A DNA stretch of 64,000 bases. It comes from Helianthus annuus. Its lineage: Eukaryota > Streptophyta > Magnoliopsida > Asterales > Asteraceae. The DNA lies in assembly GCF_002127325.2 (NCBI RefSeq), contig NC_035449.2, positions 144,994,946-145,058,945 of the forward strand, given 5' to 3'. The position numbers and the translations under genes are program-made. Position 1 is the first letter of the stretch. Each line of letters starts with the position of its first letter. This document shows positions 34,851-47,462 of this stretch, in pieces. The notes under the pieces are model-generated. The model was not told the DNA's origin. It searched no databases and saw only the letters and a list, made by a program, of their open reading frames with translations.

Positions 34851-36485
34851 GACTCCCCCTTGGATGTTGACGAAGTTTTCTGCTCCGAGTCTTCAGTCTT
34901 GGTCTTTTCTCAAACTCTCTGTCTTTACATCATAAGCATTCTATCTTCACAGGCTTCAGGATCATTACCTGACTCTAACTTCCATCTTCCCTTCGACTGT
35001 TGATCCAGACTCCCCCTTTCACAGACTCCCCCTCTCAATATGCTAGAATCTGAGGTCTTGTTCTGGTTCAAGCTTTGACAGTTAGCTTCAGTTGGGAATA
35101 ATGAAGTCCAAAAACCTGTTACTCAACCAATAACATTACAAACTATCTTTTTCAACAATAAATCACAAACTTAATCAGCTTTAGAAATCCACTCAAGTAT
35201 TCAGGTCCAAGTTAATGACCCTGATCACTCGATTAATCTACCAAGTTCAACTCAATGACCTTGGTTGATCATTTGACGAATCAAACTGATTTTGAAAACA
35301 TTTTTCAAACAATTTCGGAAAATAACAAGTATCAAGTTAATGAACTTGTTTTGACTTTTCAATAAATCAAACTCCAATAAGATAAGCTCTCCTCATTCTT
35401 CAGTCCAGAATTTCCTGCATCTGCTTCAATCTTCGAGAATCAGACAATCAACTTTCCACTCTGGTTTGTCTAAAATAACGCAGAAATGAAAAATCTTTTT
35501 GGATTTTATCAAAGTATTCTAAACTAAGAAATAAAATGCAGAAAACTTAAATTGCAGAAAGTAAACTATTTACAAACTTATTTTTGGCGAGCGTGTCAGG
35601 GAATCATATCAGCTTTTTAGACAAATTACTAGTACCATTAAGCTTCATTTCATACTCAGACTTAAACAATTCACCTCGATTGTCGATATACTGATCCATC
35701 TTAAATTCTCACACAGATTTCAATTTATTCAGGATATGATTTAGATGACTTATGAACTTAGCTCATTCATGTGTCCCACCTCTTGAATATACTCTCGTAT
35801 CCAGAATCCCAGATATTCAGTCTTACAGGTGAGTATACCACAAATGATATCTGTAAGGGGTTAAATGCGAGGGCCGTGAGAGCTCAGGTCGATACTTCCG
35901 TATACACAGAGAGATGACGGCTTCGACTTTCTGGTGTGTCCCCTTTAGAGGATCTTTTAGTTACAACAGCAGCGACTATCAATTTTATTGTTTCATCAGC
36001 TTGCTGAGGGCGATACTATATTTCAAGTATTTGCAGAAAGTATTATTCGGGGACTAGGTCAGTAGTTCCATAGAGTAGAAGTCCCGGAATAATACCCCAG
36101 ATATCATAGAGTATAAAGACCTAGTATCTCAGAATATGGGACCTTTCAAACGAGATTTCAGGGGTTACCTATATATCCAAGTAGTGTTCCCCACGAATTT
36201 TAGAAGTTTGAAATTTTAGGTTTATATCCTGAATAAATCTACTAAATGTGCGAAAACCTATTGACACATCATTAGTGAGACTGTTTAACTCATTTAGTCT
36301 TTACAAATCTTTAGCATATTGTAATCGTCTAGCTGATGTACTATCATTTTCCCTATATACACAAGCTCTTTTTCAGATTTTGTATTGTTTTTGGATTTTT
36401 GCATTTTTTACTGTTTTTGTATTTTCGCATTTTTTACTGTTCTTGTATTTTCTGAAAATAAACAATTTACATTTATTTACTCCCC
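34851..36485 (-). other. 3' non-coding region with multiple polypurine tracts
   Basis: No env-like or other frame is seen in 1.6 kb between RNase H and the LTR. Copies of the PPT (minus strand agggggag) occur at about 34852, 35009, 35025 and 36481, a trait described for Sireviruses. Confidence 0.65.
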
Positions 36486-37418
36486 CTAAATACCAAAACA
36501 GGTAAAAAATTGACAAACCATTGCAGATTGTTTCTCGTCTTCATCCGCAACAATACTCTCATGAACGCTAATTATGCCGTCCGACACCGACAAAAGCTTC
36601 ATACCGTTCAGTTTTAACAAATATTTAAACCGATTTTTATCAAAAGCTTTGGTATGTAAATCAGCTTTCTGTTCGTCAGTGTGGATTTTCTCAATTCGTA
36701 TCAACTTTTTCTCGAAACAATCGCGAATAAAGTGATGAAGAATTTCTATGTGTTTAGTTTTAGCGTGATGTACTAGATTCTTTGTTATATTTATAGCGGC
36801 CTCATTATCAACAAAAAGAGGTGTGTTAAGAAACTGCAAACCGTAGTCGCGCATCTGTTGCTGTATCCACAGGATCTGAGAGTAGCAACTGCTAGCAGAT
36901 ATGTACTCCGCTTCACATGTAGATAACGCCACAGACGTTTGTTTCTTACACTGCCAGGTAACCAATCGAGGTCCAAAGAACTGGCATCCTGCAGTTGTTG
37001 ATTTAGCATTGACTTTGCAGCATCCGAAATCCGAATCGGAATACCCTTCGAGGATAAAATCGCCTTTTCTAGGATACCACAACCCCAAAGAAGGAGTTCC
37101 TTTCAGGTAGCGTAATATCCTCTTCACAATAATCATGTGCGAAGCTCTCGGGTTAGATTGATATCTTGCTGCGAGGCACGTTGGGTACATGATATCAGGA
37201 CGTGAAGCTGTTAAGTACATCAATGAACCTATCATAGATCGGTAGAACGTGTCATCAGCCCTGTCTCCCGTGAGATCTGGATGAATCCCATGATTTGTTG
37301 CAAGTGGGGTAGCAGCTGGAGTAGAACTTGACATCCCAAATTTCTCTAGAATATCACGAACGTACTTCGTCTGATGAATGAAAATTCCCTCAGGTAGTTG
37401 TTCAACTTGTAATCCCAA
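36486..37418 (-). pseudogene. RT end and RNase H of the level-4 copia element
   Basis: The frame starts in the RT connection (GLQVEQLPEGIFIHQTKYVR; SMIGSLMYLTASRPDIMYP) and contains copia RNase H with its acidic residues (EGYSDSDFGCCKVNAKSTTA; STCEAEYISASSC; LFVDNEAAINI). It ends shortly after HTDEQKADLHTKAF. It is separated by a frameshift from the upstream RT. RNase H degrades the RNA of the RNA-DNA hybrid during reverse transcription. Confidence 0.93.
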
Positions 37419-38412
37419 ACGAATTTCATCTCCCCCATTGATGACATTTCGAACTTTTGCTTCATCACTGATTCAAAGTCTTTGCACAGACTTTCATTTG
37501 TTGACCCAAAAATTATATCGTCCACGTAAATCTGTACTATCAGAAGATGACCGTCGACATCTTTAGTGAAGAGAGTGGCATCCACTTTTCCACGTATGAA
37601 ACTGTTGGCTAGTAGGTGTTGAGACAAAGTCTCGTACCAAGCTCTCGGGCCCGGTGTAAACCATACAGCGCTTTGTCCAATAAGTAGACCTTGTTTTTGT
37701 GGATCGGATCGGTGAAGCCCGGTGGCTGACCGACATAAACCTCCTCTTTGACTTTCCCATAAAGAAACGCCGATTTTACATCCAACTGATATACTTTGAA
37801 GTTCTTCCAAGACGCAAATGCAAGGAAAATTCTGATTGCTTCTAGTCGTGCCACAGGAGCATAGACTTCAGTAAAATCAATCCCTTCCTGTTGACTAAAG
37901 CCCTGAACAACGAGTCGAGCTTTGTTCCTTACAACAACTCCTCTGTCGTCTCTCTTACACTTAAATACCCATTTAGTATTGATTTTTCTATGACCACCCG
38001 GCAAATCCACTAACTTCCACACTCCCAACTTTTCAAACTGACTTAACTCTTCTTGCATTGCAATGACCCAAGAGTCTTCAGTAAGCGCCTCTTTGTAAGT
38101 TCTCGGTTCGATCTGCGAGATAAAACAACTTAATGAAAATTCAGTTTGTAAAGGTGCTACTGTAGAATAAAAACATGTTAAGCCCTGGTCTATTTGACGT
38201 CTTGTGCGAACGCCTGAATGCAATTCTCCTATGATCAACTCCTCTAGATGATAAGAAAGAGTTCGCGGCATCACTTCGCTTGGAACATCCACATCACCTT
38301 CCAGATTAGTAACATTTTGATTTGCACTTTGTTCACCAACTTGGTTTATTTGACTTGAATCCTGAATCTGCTCCCCCTCAGAATCTGAATCACCATGATC
38401 AAATAATGGCAT
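37419..38412 (-). pseudogene. Reverse transcriptase of the level-4 copia element
   Basis: The fingers and palm read [56 protein letters not shown] and [21 protein letters not shown] frameshift near 37620-37650 leads into the frame with the catalytic YVDDIIFGSTNE (near 37515). The wording is typical of the SIRE/Maximus group. All three catalytic aspartates are visible. Confidence 0.93.
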
Positions 38413-38436
38413 GTTATCAGCTTCTTGATTATCATT

Positions 38437-39979
38437 CTAATCCGACTGATTACCAGGAACAACTTCATCATCATGTCCACCAGCATTGCTAAAACCTGCT
38501 TCATCATCATTTGAAGTTTCCCGAGGTCTTCTAGAATACTCAGCTGGGAACCTTAGCTGCGATTCATATTCACGCAAAATATCCAGCTCCTCAAAGAAAT
38601 CTTCATCTTCCTCTGATTCTTCTCTCATGTCAAACGAATCCCAAAGTTTGTCATAATGATAACACCATGAATCACCGGGATTCTGTGAAGGCATAGTATA
38701 ACCTTGACATTCAACATTTGCAGCTTCAATAATCCGCTTCTCACTTGGAACGAAGACATGTCGCATTGGATTTGCATAACCAACAAATATTCCCTCAATG
38801 CACTTTGGACCAAACTTTCCATGAGGCTCTATAACTGTACAGGGTGACCCGAACGGTTCTAGATACTTCAAATTCGGTTTGCGATTATTGATCAGCTCAA
38901 AGCATGTTTTGTTGAATTTCTTGACAGTAAGAACCCTGTTGAGCGTATAACATGCGGCGGAAACAGCTTCAGCCCAAAAATTAATTGGTAACTTTGAATC
39001 TGCGAGCATAGTTCTAGCCGTCTCAATTAGTGTCCGGTTTTTGCGTTCTGCGACTCCATTCTGTTGCGGAGTATACGGAGCACTAAACTCATGCAATATA
39101 CCTCTTTCATCACAAAATTCTTCCATCTTGCTGTTCTTGAATTCAGTACCATTATCACTTCAAATTCTTTTGATGCGCCTTTGGTACAGATTCTCAATTC
39201 TCTTGAACAATGCCATCAAACGTTTCGTCTTTTGTCTTCAAGAACGAAACCCACGAAAATCTGGAATAATCATCAGTAACGACCAAACAATAGTAATCTC
39301 CTATAATACTTTTGACATTCACAGGACCAAATAAATCCATGTGAAGTCTCTCCAGAGGTCTCGAAACTGAATTGACTTTCTTTGTAGGGTGTGACTTTTT
39401 CTTTTGCTTGCCTTTGACACAGCTAATGCACTCCCCTTCCAGATGAAAACCTTTGACATGAACTCCTGTAACCAAATCGTTGTGCACCAAATGATTCATT
39501 TTTCTAAGATGTATATGCCCCATCTTCCGGTGCCACAATCTCGATTCTTTTTCAGTTGCTCTGGACACAAAACAATGAGCCTGACCCATGGTTGTAGTAG
39601 CTACGCTCATATCCAACACATACATATCATTAACTCTCGGTGCCCTCATGATAATCCATTCCTCAGGAATTACAAATCCCGGTTTCAAAATCAAACATTC
39701 TTCGTCAGTGAAGTGAGTGGTATACATCCTTTCACAGATCTGGGAGATACTCAGCAGATTATTCTCCAGCTCAGCAATGTAGTTAATTCTCTCAAACGTC
39801 ACAATCTCGTTGGATAACGTTCCTTCACCAATAATCCTTCCTCCTTGATTACCCGCAAAACCCACGTATTCTCCATTTATATTTCTCACATCATACAGCA
39901 ACGCAGTCTTCCCTGTCATATGTCTTGAAGCTCCACTATCCATGATCCATCTGGATACAAGTTTTGGAAGATCCTTCAC
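38437..39979 (-). pseudogene. Protease and integrase of the level-4 copia element
   Basis: The protease has WIMDSGASRHMTG. The integrase finger is represented by LWHRKMGHIHLRKMNHL and CISCVKGKQKK. The core has RLHMDLFGPV...VVTDDYSRFSWV, then SDNGTEF just past a TGA near 39163, and YTPQQNGVAERKNRTLIETA with the catalytic Glu. A frameshift near 39194 and that TGA break the frame. The C-terminal linker (38437-38700) is acidic and ends in a stop. Confidence 0.92.
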
Positions 39980-40062
39980 ATAACAAACTTTGACTTAACC
40001 AACTTCAATAAAGATGCCGATTCATGCTTCGCGATCAAGGAAGCTCCGACAATTCAAACTGT

Positions 40063-43000
40063 TTAATCAAACATTAAGTCCACCCAGGCCTCATCAGCCT
40101 TAGGTGTAACCTTGACTCTCGCAATTTGAATTTTGAAATTTTCAGCCTTAAGAGGTGGAAAATTTGCATCATAATCAATCGGAATTGAATCTTCAGCCTT
40201 TTTCACCTCAAAAGTTGAAGTTTTCGTCTCTATTTTTGGTTTCCACACTTGTTGAGATAATGCAACCCGTTTATAAAACTTGTCGTTTTTAGTTACCACT
40301 TTCTTACAGGTTCATTTTTCACTTTGGTGTTATCATTTTTCACACTCTTTTTCTCAACAACCATTGGTGCTTTACCCTTCACATCAACTTTCTTCTGTTG
40401 GACCTTCACAGTTTCAGTCTTAGGCTTTACATTGGTACACTTTCGTGCAATGTGACTCACTTGATTACATCTAAAGCATGTTCGAGTATCAACAACTCGA
40501 CTTGTGCCTTCAGACTGAGCCTGTGAAGTTTTTTTCTCAAAGAATTCTTTATTTGATCTTGTAAAAATTTCTTTCTCTTCATCAGCAAGTGAACTCGAAC
40601 TGTTCACAAACTTTTTCTTCTCAACAAACCTTTTGTTTGGAACATTTCTTTTCTGATAAGGCTTACCCCCCTGATAACCATCTGACCAATTGTTTCTGTT
40701 GTTATTATAAAAACGTGGTGGATTGGCAGACTTCTTGTAGTATGATTTATCTTTCTCAAAATTCATTTTTCTCTTTGTTTGACTCAGATTGTTCACTTCT
40801 GACAACTCAACTTCGACCAATTTGAAAACATTTATCAATTTGTTCATGTTAACATTCTCAATCGGAAACTCTGAATCCGAAAACAACTTATCCGAACCCA
40901 TCATCTTGTACATGACAAGATTTGATTCTTCATTTAAGTTGTTCTTGGACTTTTGTTTCGAAATGTATTTGTCCAAGAAACACCCATCTTCCTCAGTAGT
41001 GTCACTATCCGTTTTTAGCACTTTTTCAACACCTTTTACAATATCATTTTGGACACTATCGTCATTGGAAGATGTGAACGTGACATCAATTGAATCCGGA
41101 AGATTCATTTCACTTTCTTCTTCGATTTCAACCAACCCAGATTGCTTTTTAGTGTAATTATCCAAAATCGGCGGTGGAACTCTATGAAAACCCACCCCGG
41201 TTCCATCAGAATAAACATCTTCGCCAGCTTTGTTTTTCCCGATGGGTTTGGGAACAATATGTTGCAAAACAAAGCTTGCGGAGCTGTAACTGTTAAGCTT
41301 CAACTGGATTCGCTCGTTTTCAATTTCAGCCTCTTGAAATTTAAGTTTCAGTTTAGCGATTTCATCCAGTTGTTGGTTGATTGATTCTTCTTTTATTCTA
41401 AGCACTGCTTTTAGATGAACATTTTCTTTATATGTTTTACCATTTCGATCATCATTATCTTTTATTGTGCTTTTGAGCTTTTCAAACTTTTAAGAAATCT
41501 GACGGTTTTCAAGAATTAACTTTTCATTTTCCTTTTTAACTTTTTCATGATCAATTTTATCTTTTTCAATTTGACTAGTTAATTCTCTTATCCGTTCAGT
41601 TGAATCTTTAACTGTTTTGTCACGATCGAGAATTTGATTCTCAACGCTTCTGACCTTTGCTGTCAGATCTTCAACTTTCTTACCGTTGAGATACGTGACT
41701 GTATTACAAAATTTGCACTCTTTGTTGCAATTTTTGCAATCAACATTTCCATCAATTTTCTTACCTGACGCATTTGTTGACACGTTTGAACTGACCTGGC
41801 TTTTTGACTCAGACACGGAGTTAGAGTCTACCTCAAGTGCCTTAGCAGCCAGCACTTTGTCAGCCATTTTTCCCAGGTTCTCTGCAGTCAACTCCTGCGT
41901 TGTGTCAATAACCCCAGTACCAATCTTCTTTGATTTTTCCTGCTTTTCTTTCTCCTTTTTCTCTTTCTCTTCTTTCTCCTTCCTCTCTTTTTCTTCTTTC
42001 TCTTTCTCGTCTCCAGTTCCCCACAATTTATTCTGCCAATACTCATCCTCTTCTTTGTACTCCTTGATTATGGCTTCGATATCAAGCATTTTGTCATCGA
42101 TTGCAATATTTCCATATGGGTCAAGATAACACTCCCTGTCCGGATCCCATCTTCTCGCTCTCCTCGCTTCCAGATAGATACCAGAAATTCTAATGATTCT
42201 GTTTTCAGCCAACATTTTTCTGTATCTATACTTTTGCTCTTCAGTTCGGTTATCTTTCCAAGGAATAGGTTCGTCGTTTTTCGCCATGAATGCGTAACCA
42301 ACTGCATCTTCTTCCGGTAGAACCTCTTTACTCCAATCATACCCTTCATCATCATAAATTACCGCAAGAGCTCTAGATTTCTCTTTGTTGTCTTTAACCT
42401 GCTTCAATCTAGGCGGCTCAGATTTATTCTGGTGATAAATTGCCTTCTTGTAGTAATCATCTCTGAAAGGGTTCTCCGACTCATCAGCATAAGCGTTTCT
42501 GCATTCACGCTTGAAGTGACCTTTCTGCTTACACTTGAAGCAAGTCGCCTTGGACTTACCGAACCCCAATTTGGTAGGTGGACCACCAATTGTCTTCCTG
42601 CCGGTAATTTCCATGAAACGCTGTGCTCGACGAACAGCACTGGCCATAGCCCAACGAATATCGATCAGCTCCATTTCTTCAGGATCTATCTGATCATAAT
42701 CTTCTTTCGTTAAGTTGGTGTTGCCTATCTTCCCAGCTACTAACCCTTCATACGATTCCAACACTGATGCTAGGAAGATCATCTGCTGTTTGGCTGACTC
42801 CTCATCAAAATTCTGAGCATTCTTCTAGTCTATTGCAATGTTGCATTGAAAACGATTCTTTGCATCAGAATGACTTGCAGATAATGAAGATCCACTGTGA
42901 TAACCACTGTGATTTCCACTGCTTTGACCACTTTGACTTTCTTTGCTTGATGTGGACACATTCTCAGCATAAAAAGCAGTTTTGGGAGAAGTTGCTTTTG

Positions 43001-43849
43001 GCATCATGCTTTTTGCGTAATACAAATCCAAATTTTGTTGGTAAGATGAGTAATTGACTTTGAATGTCTTCTTTAGTTCCAACTCGTGACTCTCGAGTTT
43101 CTCAATCAGCAAATCTAAAGTCAACTTTTCTGGATCCTTGATGGTATTCTTCAGCATCAACGCATAATATCTCCAATCCATTTCGTCGGGCAACGAATCG
43201 AACAATTTGTCGATAAGCTCATCCTCAGGATATATGATATCATGTCGTGCTAATTCCAGCTTCAGATGACCAAACCTTTCTATCATTTTACAAACTGACT
43301 CGTTCTTTAAACATCCAAAAAGATCAAACTCTTTTCTAAGAAGTTTTCTTTTGTTTTTCACAATTTCAGAACTTCCTAAACATTTTGTCCCTAGCTTCTT
43401 CTAGAGATCTTTTGCATTTGAATAATCGATCAAGGCAATAATGTCTTCCCGAACGGACTGAAATAACAATGCCACACATTTTTGTTCAGCTACAAATGAA
43501 TCTCCTCAGCTGATCTTAAAGTTTCACCATTTTTGTTTCCATTTTCATAACCGTTTTTCAAACTCTTCCAGCTAGGAAATGCGAATGCCATTAACCAATC
43601 TTCAAACTTTCTTGACCACCGACTGTATTCCTCGATAGCCATTAGCTTTAGAGGTTTATTGAATGTTCCAAAGGCACTTTCCGATTCCCAAGCTTCCGTT
43701 ATCTTTTTCTTCGCATTTGGCGGATTCTCATTCGCATTGCTAGAAGAGGTATCATCATTTCCGGAATTTACGGTAAACGCGTACATATCGCTGAACGGGT
43801 TCAAGAATATATCATCCATCTTGAATGTACCTGCAAAATCAGCAAACAC
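40063..43849 (-). pseudogene. Long gag of the level-4 copia element
   Basis: It starts at 43849 (FADFAGTFKMDDIFLNPFSD) with a DUF4219-like head, then a UBN2-type gag core (43361-42825: GHLKLELARHDIIYPEDELI). A CCHC knuckle CFKCKQKGHFKREC follows (near 42540), then a Lys/Glu coiled-coil tract (42000-41490) and a second Cys/His stretch CFRCNQVSHIARKC (near 40470). From 43361 to 40293 one frame is kept apart from stops at 42825-42827 and 41490-41492. A break near 43490-43362 and another at 40293 complete the damage. At about 1200 codons it is long for copia gag, as in Sireviruses. Confidence 0.88.
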
Positions 43850-43879
43850 TTAGACAAATTTTTGAAATTTTTGAAAAAT

Positions 43880-44215
43880 GTGACAAAAGAGCGAAATCAG
43901 CTTGAAAGTGACAAATAAGCGAAATCTGTATGTCACTATAAGCGAAACTAGCAAGTGTCCGAATAAGCGAAACTATCAGTGTCCGAATAAGTGGAACTAT
44001 CAGTGTCCGAATAAGTGGAACTACTCAATGTACAAATGAGCGGAACTACAATGTACGAATAAGCGGAACCACAATGTACGAATAAGCGGAACCTTATGGT
44101 TCGTATGAGCGAAACTATACGTCCGTATGAGTGAAACTATCAGGTTCGTAAAAGCGAAACTATGTAATTTTGAGCGAAACTTGTGATGTCTGAATAAGCG
44201 GAACTAGGTTTTTAA
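43880..44215. repeat. About 14 copies of an AGCGAAAC-type motif in the leader
   Basis: Units such as gtccgaataagcgaaactat recur every 20-30 bp with variants aagcggaac and aagtggaac. The same motif occurs four times forward and three times inverted in each LTR. The array lies between the gag start and the PBS. Confidence 0.85.
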
Positions 44216-44416
44216 CTGATTTTTACCATTTTTAAGCCGTGTTTTAACCTGAATCTTTCTAGAGTTTGTTAATTGTATGTTTTACACGTTATACTCAAAA
44301 ATCAGGCCATTTCAACCGTAGGAACCAGTTCAAATCGAAAAAGTATGAGAGAAAGTGAGTAGAAATGAGAGAATTCGGTAGAATCAAGCTGTAGTAGTAT
44401 GAACTCCTCGTCCTGA

Positions 44417-44428
44417 GCTCTGATACTG
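44417..44428 (-). other. Primer binding site of the level-4 element (diverged)
   Basis: CAGTATCAGAGC on the minus strand, two bases from the LTR. It differs from the Met primer consensus in the first two bases. Confidence 0.7.
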
Positions 44429-44430
44429 CT

Positions 44431-44877
44431 TGTTGGACCGTGTTCCGACCCTAAACAGTCAATTGAGAACGTTCATCTTCACATACAAAGGCGGAATCAA
44501 TGCACATGAAGTTACACAACTTTTCCTTTTCAATTCCTTCTCTATTTATGCTTTCTGACTCAAATTTGACAGAGTTTGGTTACACAAAGCATGACCTAGT
44601 TCTGCTCCAACGTACACGAATAATGACCTGGTTTCGCTTCAAATGGCTATATATAGTTCATGTAGTTTCGCTCCAATGACCTGATAAATAAGCGAAACTA
44701 CTAACTAACCATATGAGCGAAACCTTTCTGACACATAAGCGAAACCTTATACAACCTATGACACATAAGCGAAACTACAACATAATAACCTAATTTTGAC
44801 TTTCTAGCTCCTATGTTGACCTAGCTTGACCTAAGACTTAATGCAGACATAGTCAATAGACATTCCATGCATCAACA
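44431..44877 (-). repeat. 5' LTR of the level-4 copia element
   Basis: Partner of 34404-34850 with few differences; TATA-like CATAAATAG at 44542-44550 on the minus strand. Confidence 0.95.
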
Positions 44878-44882
44878 ACATC

Positions 44883-47462
44883 ATTACATCTCTGGCAATT
44901 TCTTTGACCATGATAGACTTGGTTTCTGAGATTTTTCTCTTAACAATCTTTGACTTTGCCTCTGACTCACCTTCTTGTTCCCATTCCTTCATTGTTTGTA
45001 TATTCATATATTTGCTTATTGCTGAGTCATCAGATATTGTTGGATTTGGAACAACAGCTAGCATTTTCAAATTTGTAATGACTTGAGGTTTTGCAGCTGC
45101 TAGTCTTTTTAGCATTTCTTCTTTTGGAATATTTGGAGGTGGTCCCATCATTGTGGTATCAGCTTTGGTGATTGGTGTAGTTGATGATTGTTGAGGAGTT
45201 AACTTTGGAGCTTTCAGATGTGAGCTTGAAATCGGAATTTCCTTTATGAGTCTTTGAGGATCCACTTTGGCTAAACTTGCAACATTGAATTGCATTTTCT
45301 CCATTAGTTGTTGTGTTTCTCTTACCAGTTTAGAGTTGCTGGCCAAGTTTTCTCTGAATTTGGTTGAATTCAGCTTGTGTTTTCTTCTGATTTTCAGCAC
45401 ATTCTTTTGACAGCTTCTCAAGGGCATCTGTGATGCTGTTATTACTTGCCCTTAGAATGGTAATTTCTTCTTCCAAAACTTTATTTCCACTGCTTGATTG
45501 TCTTGACTCCATCACATTCACAACTTGTGTTTTGATCTTTTCTATTTCTGTGAGAATCTTTTGAATTTCTGATGCAGAAATGTTGAGTTCTGGTGCTTTT
45601 TCTTTCATCTTCTGAAGGGATTTTAGTGCTTCAGTGTTATCATCAGTCTGTCTCTTTATTGCTTCCACTGATTCTGATAATGTCTTCATTTCAGCCCTTT
45701 GACCTTGTATCTCTGACAGCAACATATCAAGTTTTTCTTCCACTGGATTTCTTTTGCAGATTCTATAAACTTTTTCCAACATTGTTTCCAGATTTTCTTG
45801 ATTCATGGGTTTTTCAGGGATATTTGGAATAACAGATGTTCCTGCTAACATTCTAGCTACAAACACATTTACTGCTGTTTTGGAAATGATAGGGTCACTT
45901 TTTGCTTTACCAGAATTTGGTGCAGCATTAAGTTTACCAGTATCATCTCCACTAGAGGTGAGTGACATACTCTCATCCTGTATTTCCTTATGTCCTTGAA
46001 TCACATCAAGATGTGATTCTCCATAAGTTTTTAAGGTAAACATATTACCTTTTTTCAGATTTACTTGATCAGTTTTCTGATCTCTATCTGTTGAGACCTC
46101 ATACTCCTCCTCATTTTCTGATTCAGAGTTGAGATTAATAGCACTAGTAACCTCTTTATCAATATCAGTTTCTTTGTGTTCTAAGTTGTAAGAAACATTT
46201 ACCGAACTTTCTGAGTTAGTTTGTTTTGAGTGGGTATTAACTAAAACAGTTCTTGAGAAAGATGTACCCGCGATATGAGGTTCATCATGATGTATTACTT
46301 CCGTTGTTTCAATTTCAGTGCCACCAAATTGAGCTTCTTCATGAATTCTTCCAGCAATTTGTGATTCTGCATGATGTTCTTGTGCTGTCTCTTGTAGTAT
46401 ATCAAAATCTGGATGAATTCTTCCTTCATGAATTTGATCATTTTCAGCATCATTTGGTGTGTTGGTAATCATCAGAATTCTTTCTCCTCCTGCTTCTTTT
46501 GATGATTTTGACTTTTGTTCTTCATCTCCTTCCAGTGATGAAGAGCATTTGAAAACTTCTCTGCTGGCTTTTTCTGTTGTGGAGTCTGATTTGGTTAGAA
46601 GAGTCTCATGCTGTATTCTAAACTGTGAATCTTGTGAAATGAAACATAGCATGCTTTCTGGTAATATAGGAATATCTTTGTCAGATTCCCATCCATGATT
46701 AGAACTCCAGGCCTTCATTGTGTTTGATTTCCACAGATTTTCCAGAATTGGAATTTCCATTTCTCTTGCAGCAAATGTTTCAGAAATAAAAATAGAAATT
46801 AATCTTGGATATGGCAAATGTGAGATTATTTTTCCATTTTTGGTGATGATTGACCTTTTGATCAGGTTAAAAATTTCTAATCCATAATCAATTCTGAACC
46901 CAGTTATGAGTCCATACATGATTGTTAGAATAGCTTGATTAATCTGATCAGTTCCTCCAATTTTTGAAGTGAGACATTTGTTTAATACTTCCATCATCAC
47001 TTGCCATATTGCTGGTAGTTCATTTCTTCTGATTGTAACAATTTTGTTGATCTTCTTGTTCTTGTAACCAAGCCCAACAATAAAGCTTAATAGCTCTTTC
47101 CTGCTTGGTGCTTCAACATAGTTATCAAGAATAGGTAGTTCAAGCCATTCTCTTACCCTTGCAGGAGTTAATGTTACGGAAACATTTTCCCATACATGGG
47201 CAGAGAGTTGGTTTTCTTCAACTTCATCAAAGGTGTGAACAAATTGTTGTAGCAGCTTTTCTGGTACTTCTTTCTCTTTTGTTAGAACTCCTGTAATTGG
47301 ACAGTTCATGAGATATTCTATCAGAAGTTGACATCTCACATCATATTCTGAATGCTCTGTATTCATCAGCAAATTGTTTTCCTTCATTGGCAGAAATTCA
47401 TTGTCTTCAATGAAAGGTACATCATGTTGAACAATTGGGATGTTGAGGTTTACTTCAGCCAT
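44883..47462 (-). pseudogene. ORF-B of the level-3 element, N-terminal and middle part
   Basis: A 710-codon frame starts MAEVNLNIPIVQHDVPF at 47462 and runs to 45330. A one-base shift near 45340 continues it to the inner-element insertion at 44882, and the frame resumes in phase at 34398. The first ~250 residues form a domain with TLTPARVREWLELPILDN, LPAIWQVMMEVLNKCLTSK and LPYPRLISIFISE. The middle is Glu/Ser/His-rich and low complexity, followed by a long coiled coil (EKLDMLLSEIQGQRAEMKTL and on). The domain resembles plant retroelement-associated proteins annotated as 'putative plant transposon protein'; I recall this family but cannot check it. It replaces pol and has no RT or integrase motif. 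Confidence 0.75.

Larger units (their letters stand above)
34404..44877 (-). mobile_element. Level-4 Sirevirus-like Ty1/copia element
   Basis: 447-bp LTRs (34404-34850 and 44431-44877) start TGTTGGACCG and end CATCAACA, with a perfect 5-bp duplication acatc (34399-34403, 44878-44882). Minus-strand order: PBS, motif-rich leader, long gag with knuckles and coiled coil, protease, integrase, RT, RNase H, long 3' region with several PPT-like tracts. Integrase before RT is copia. The RT wording and the multiple PPTs suggest the Sirevirus (SIRE/Maximus) lineage. Several stops and frameshifts make it defective. Confidence 0.92.

Noticed and set aside
34851..36485. Envelope-like gene expected in some Sireviruses
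   Set aside because: No minus-strand frame of useful length; the plus-strand frame at 36248-36505 is low-complexity.
43880..44215. Regular ~25-bp repeat, CRISPR-like at first sight
   Set aside because: Units are degenerate and spacers are not unique; it lies in a plant retrotransposon leader.
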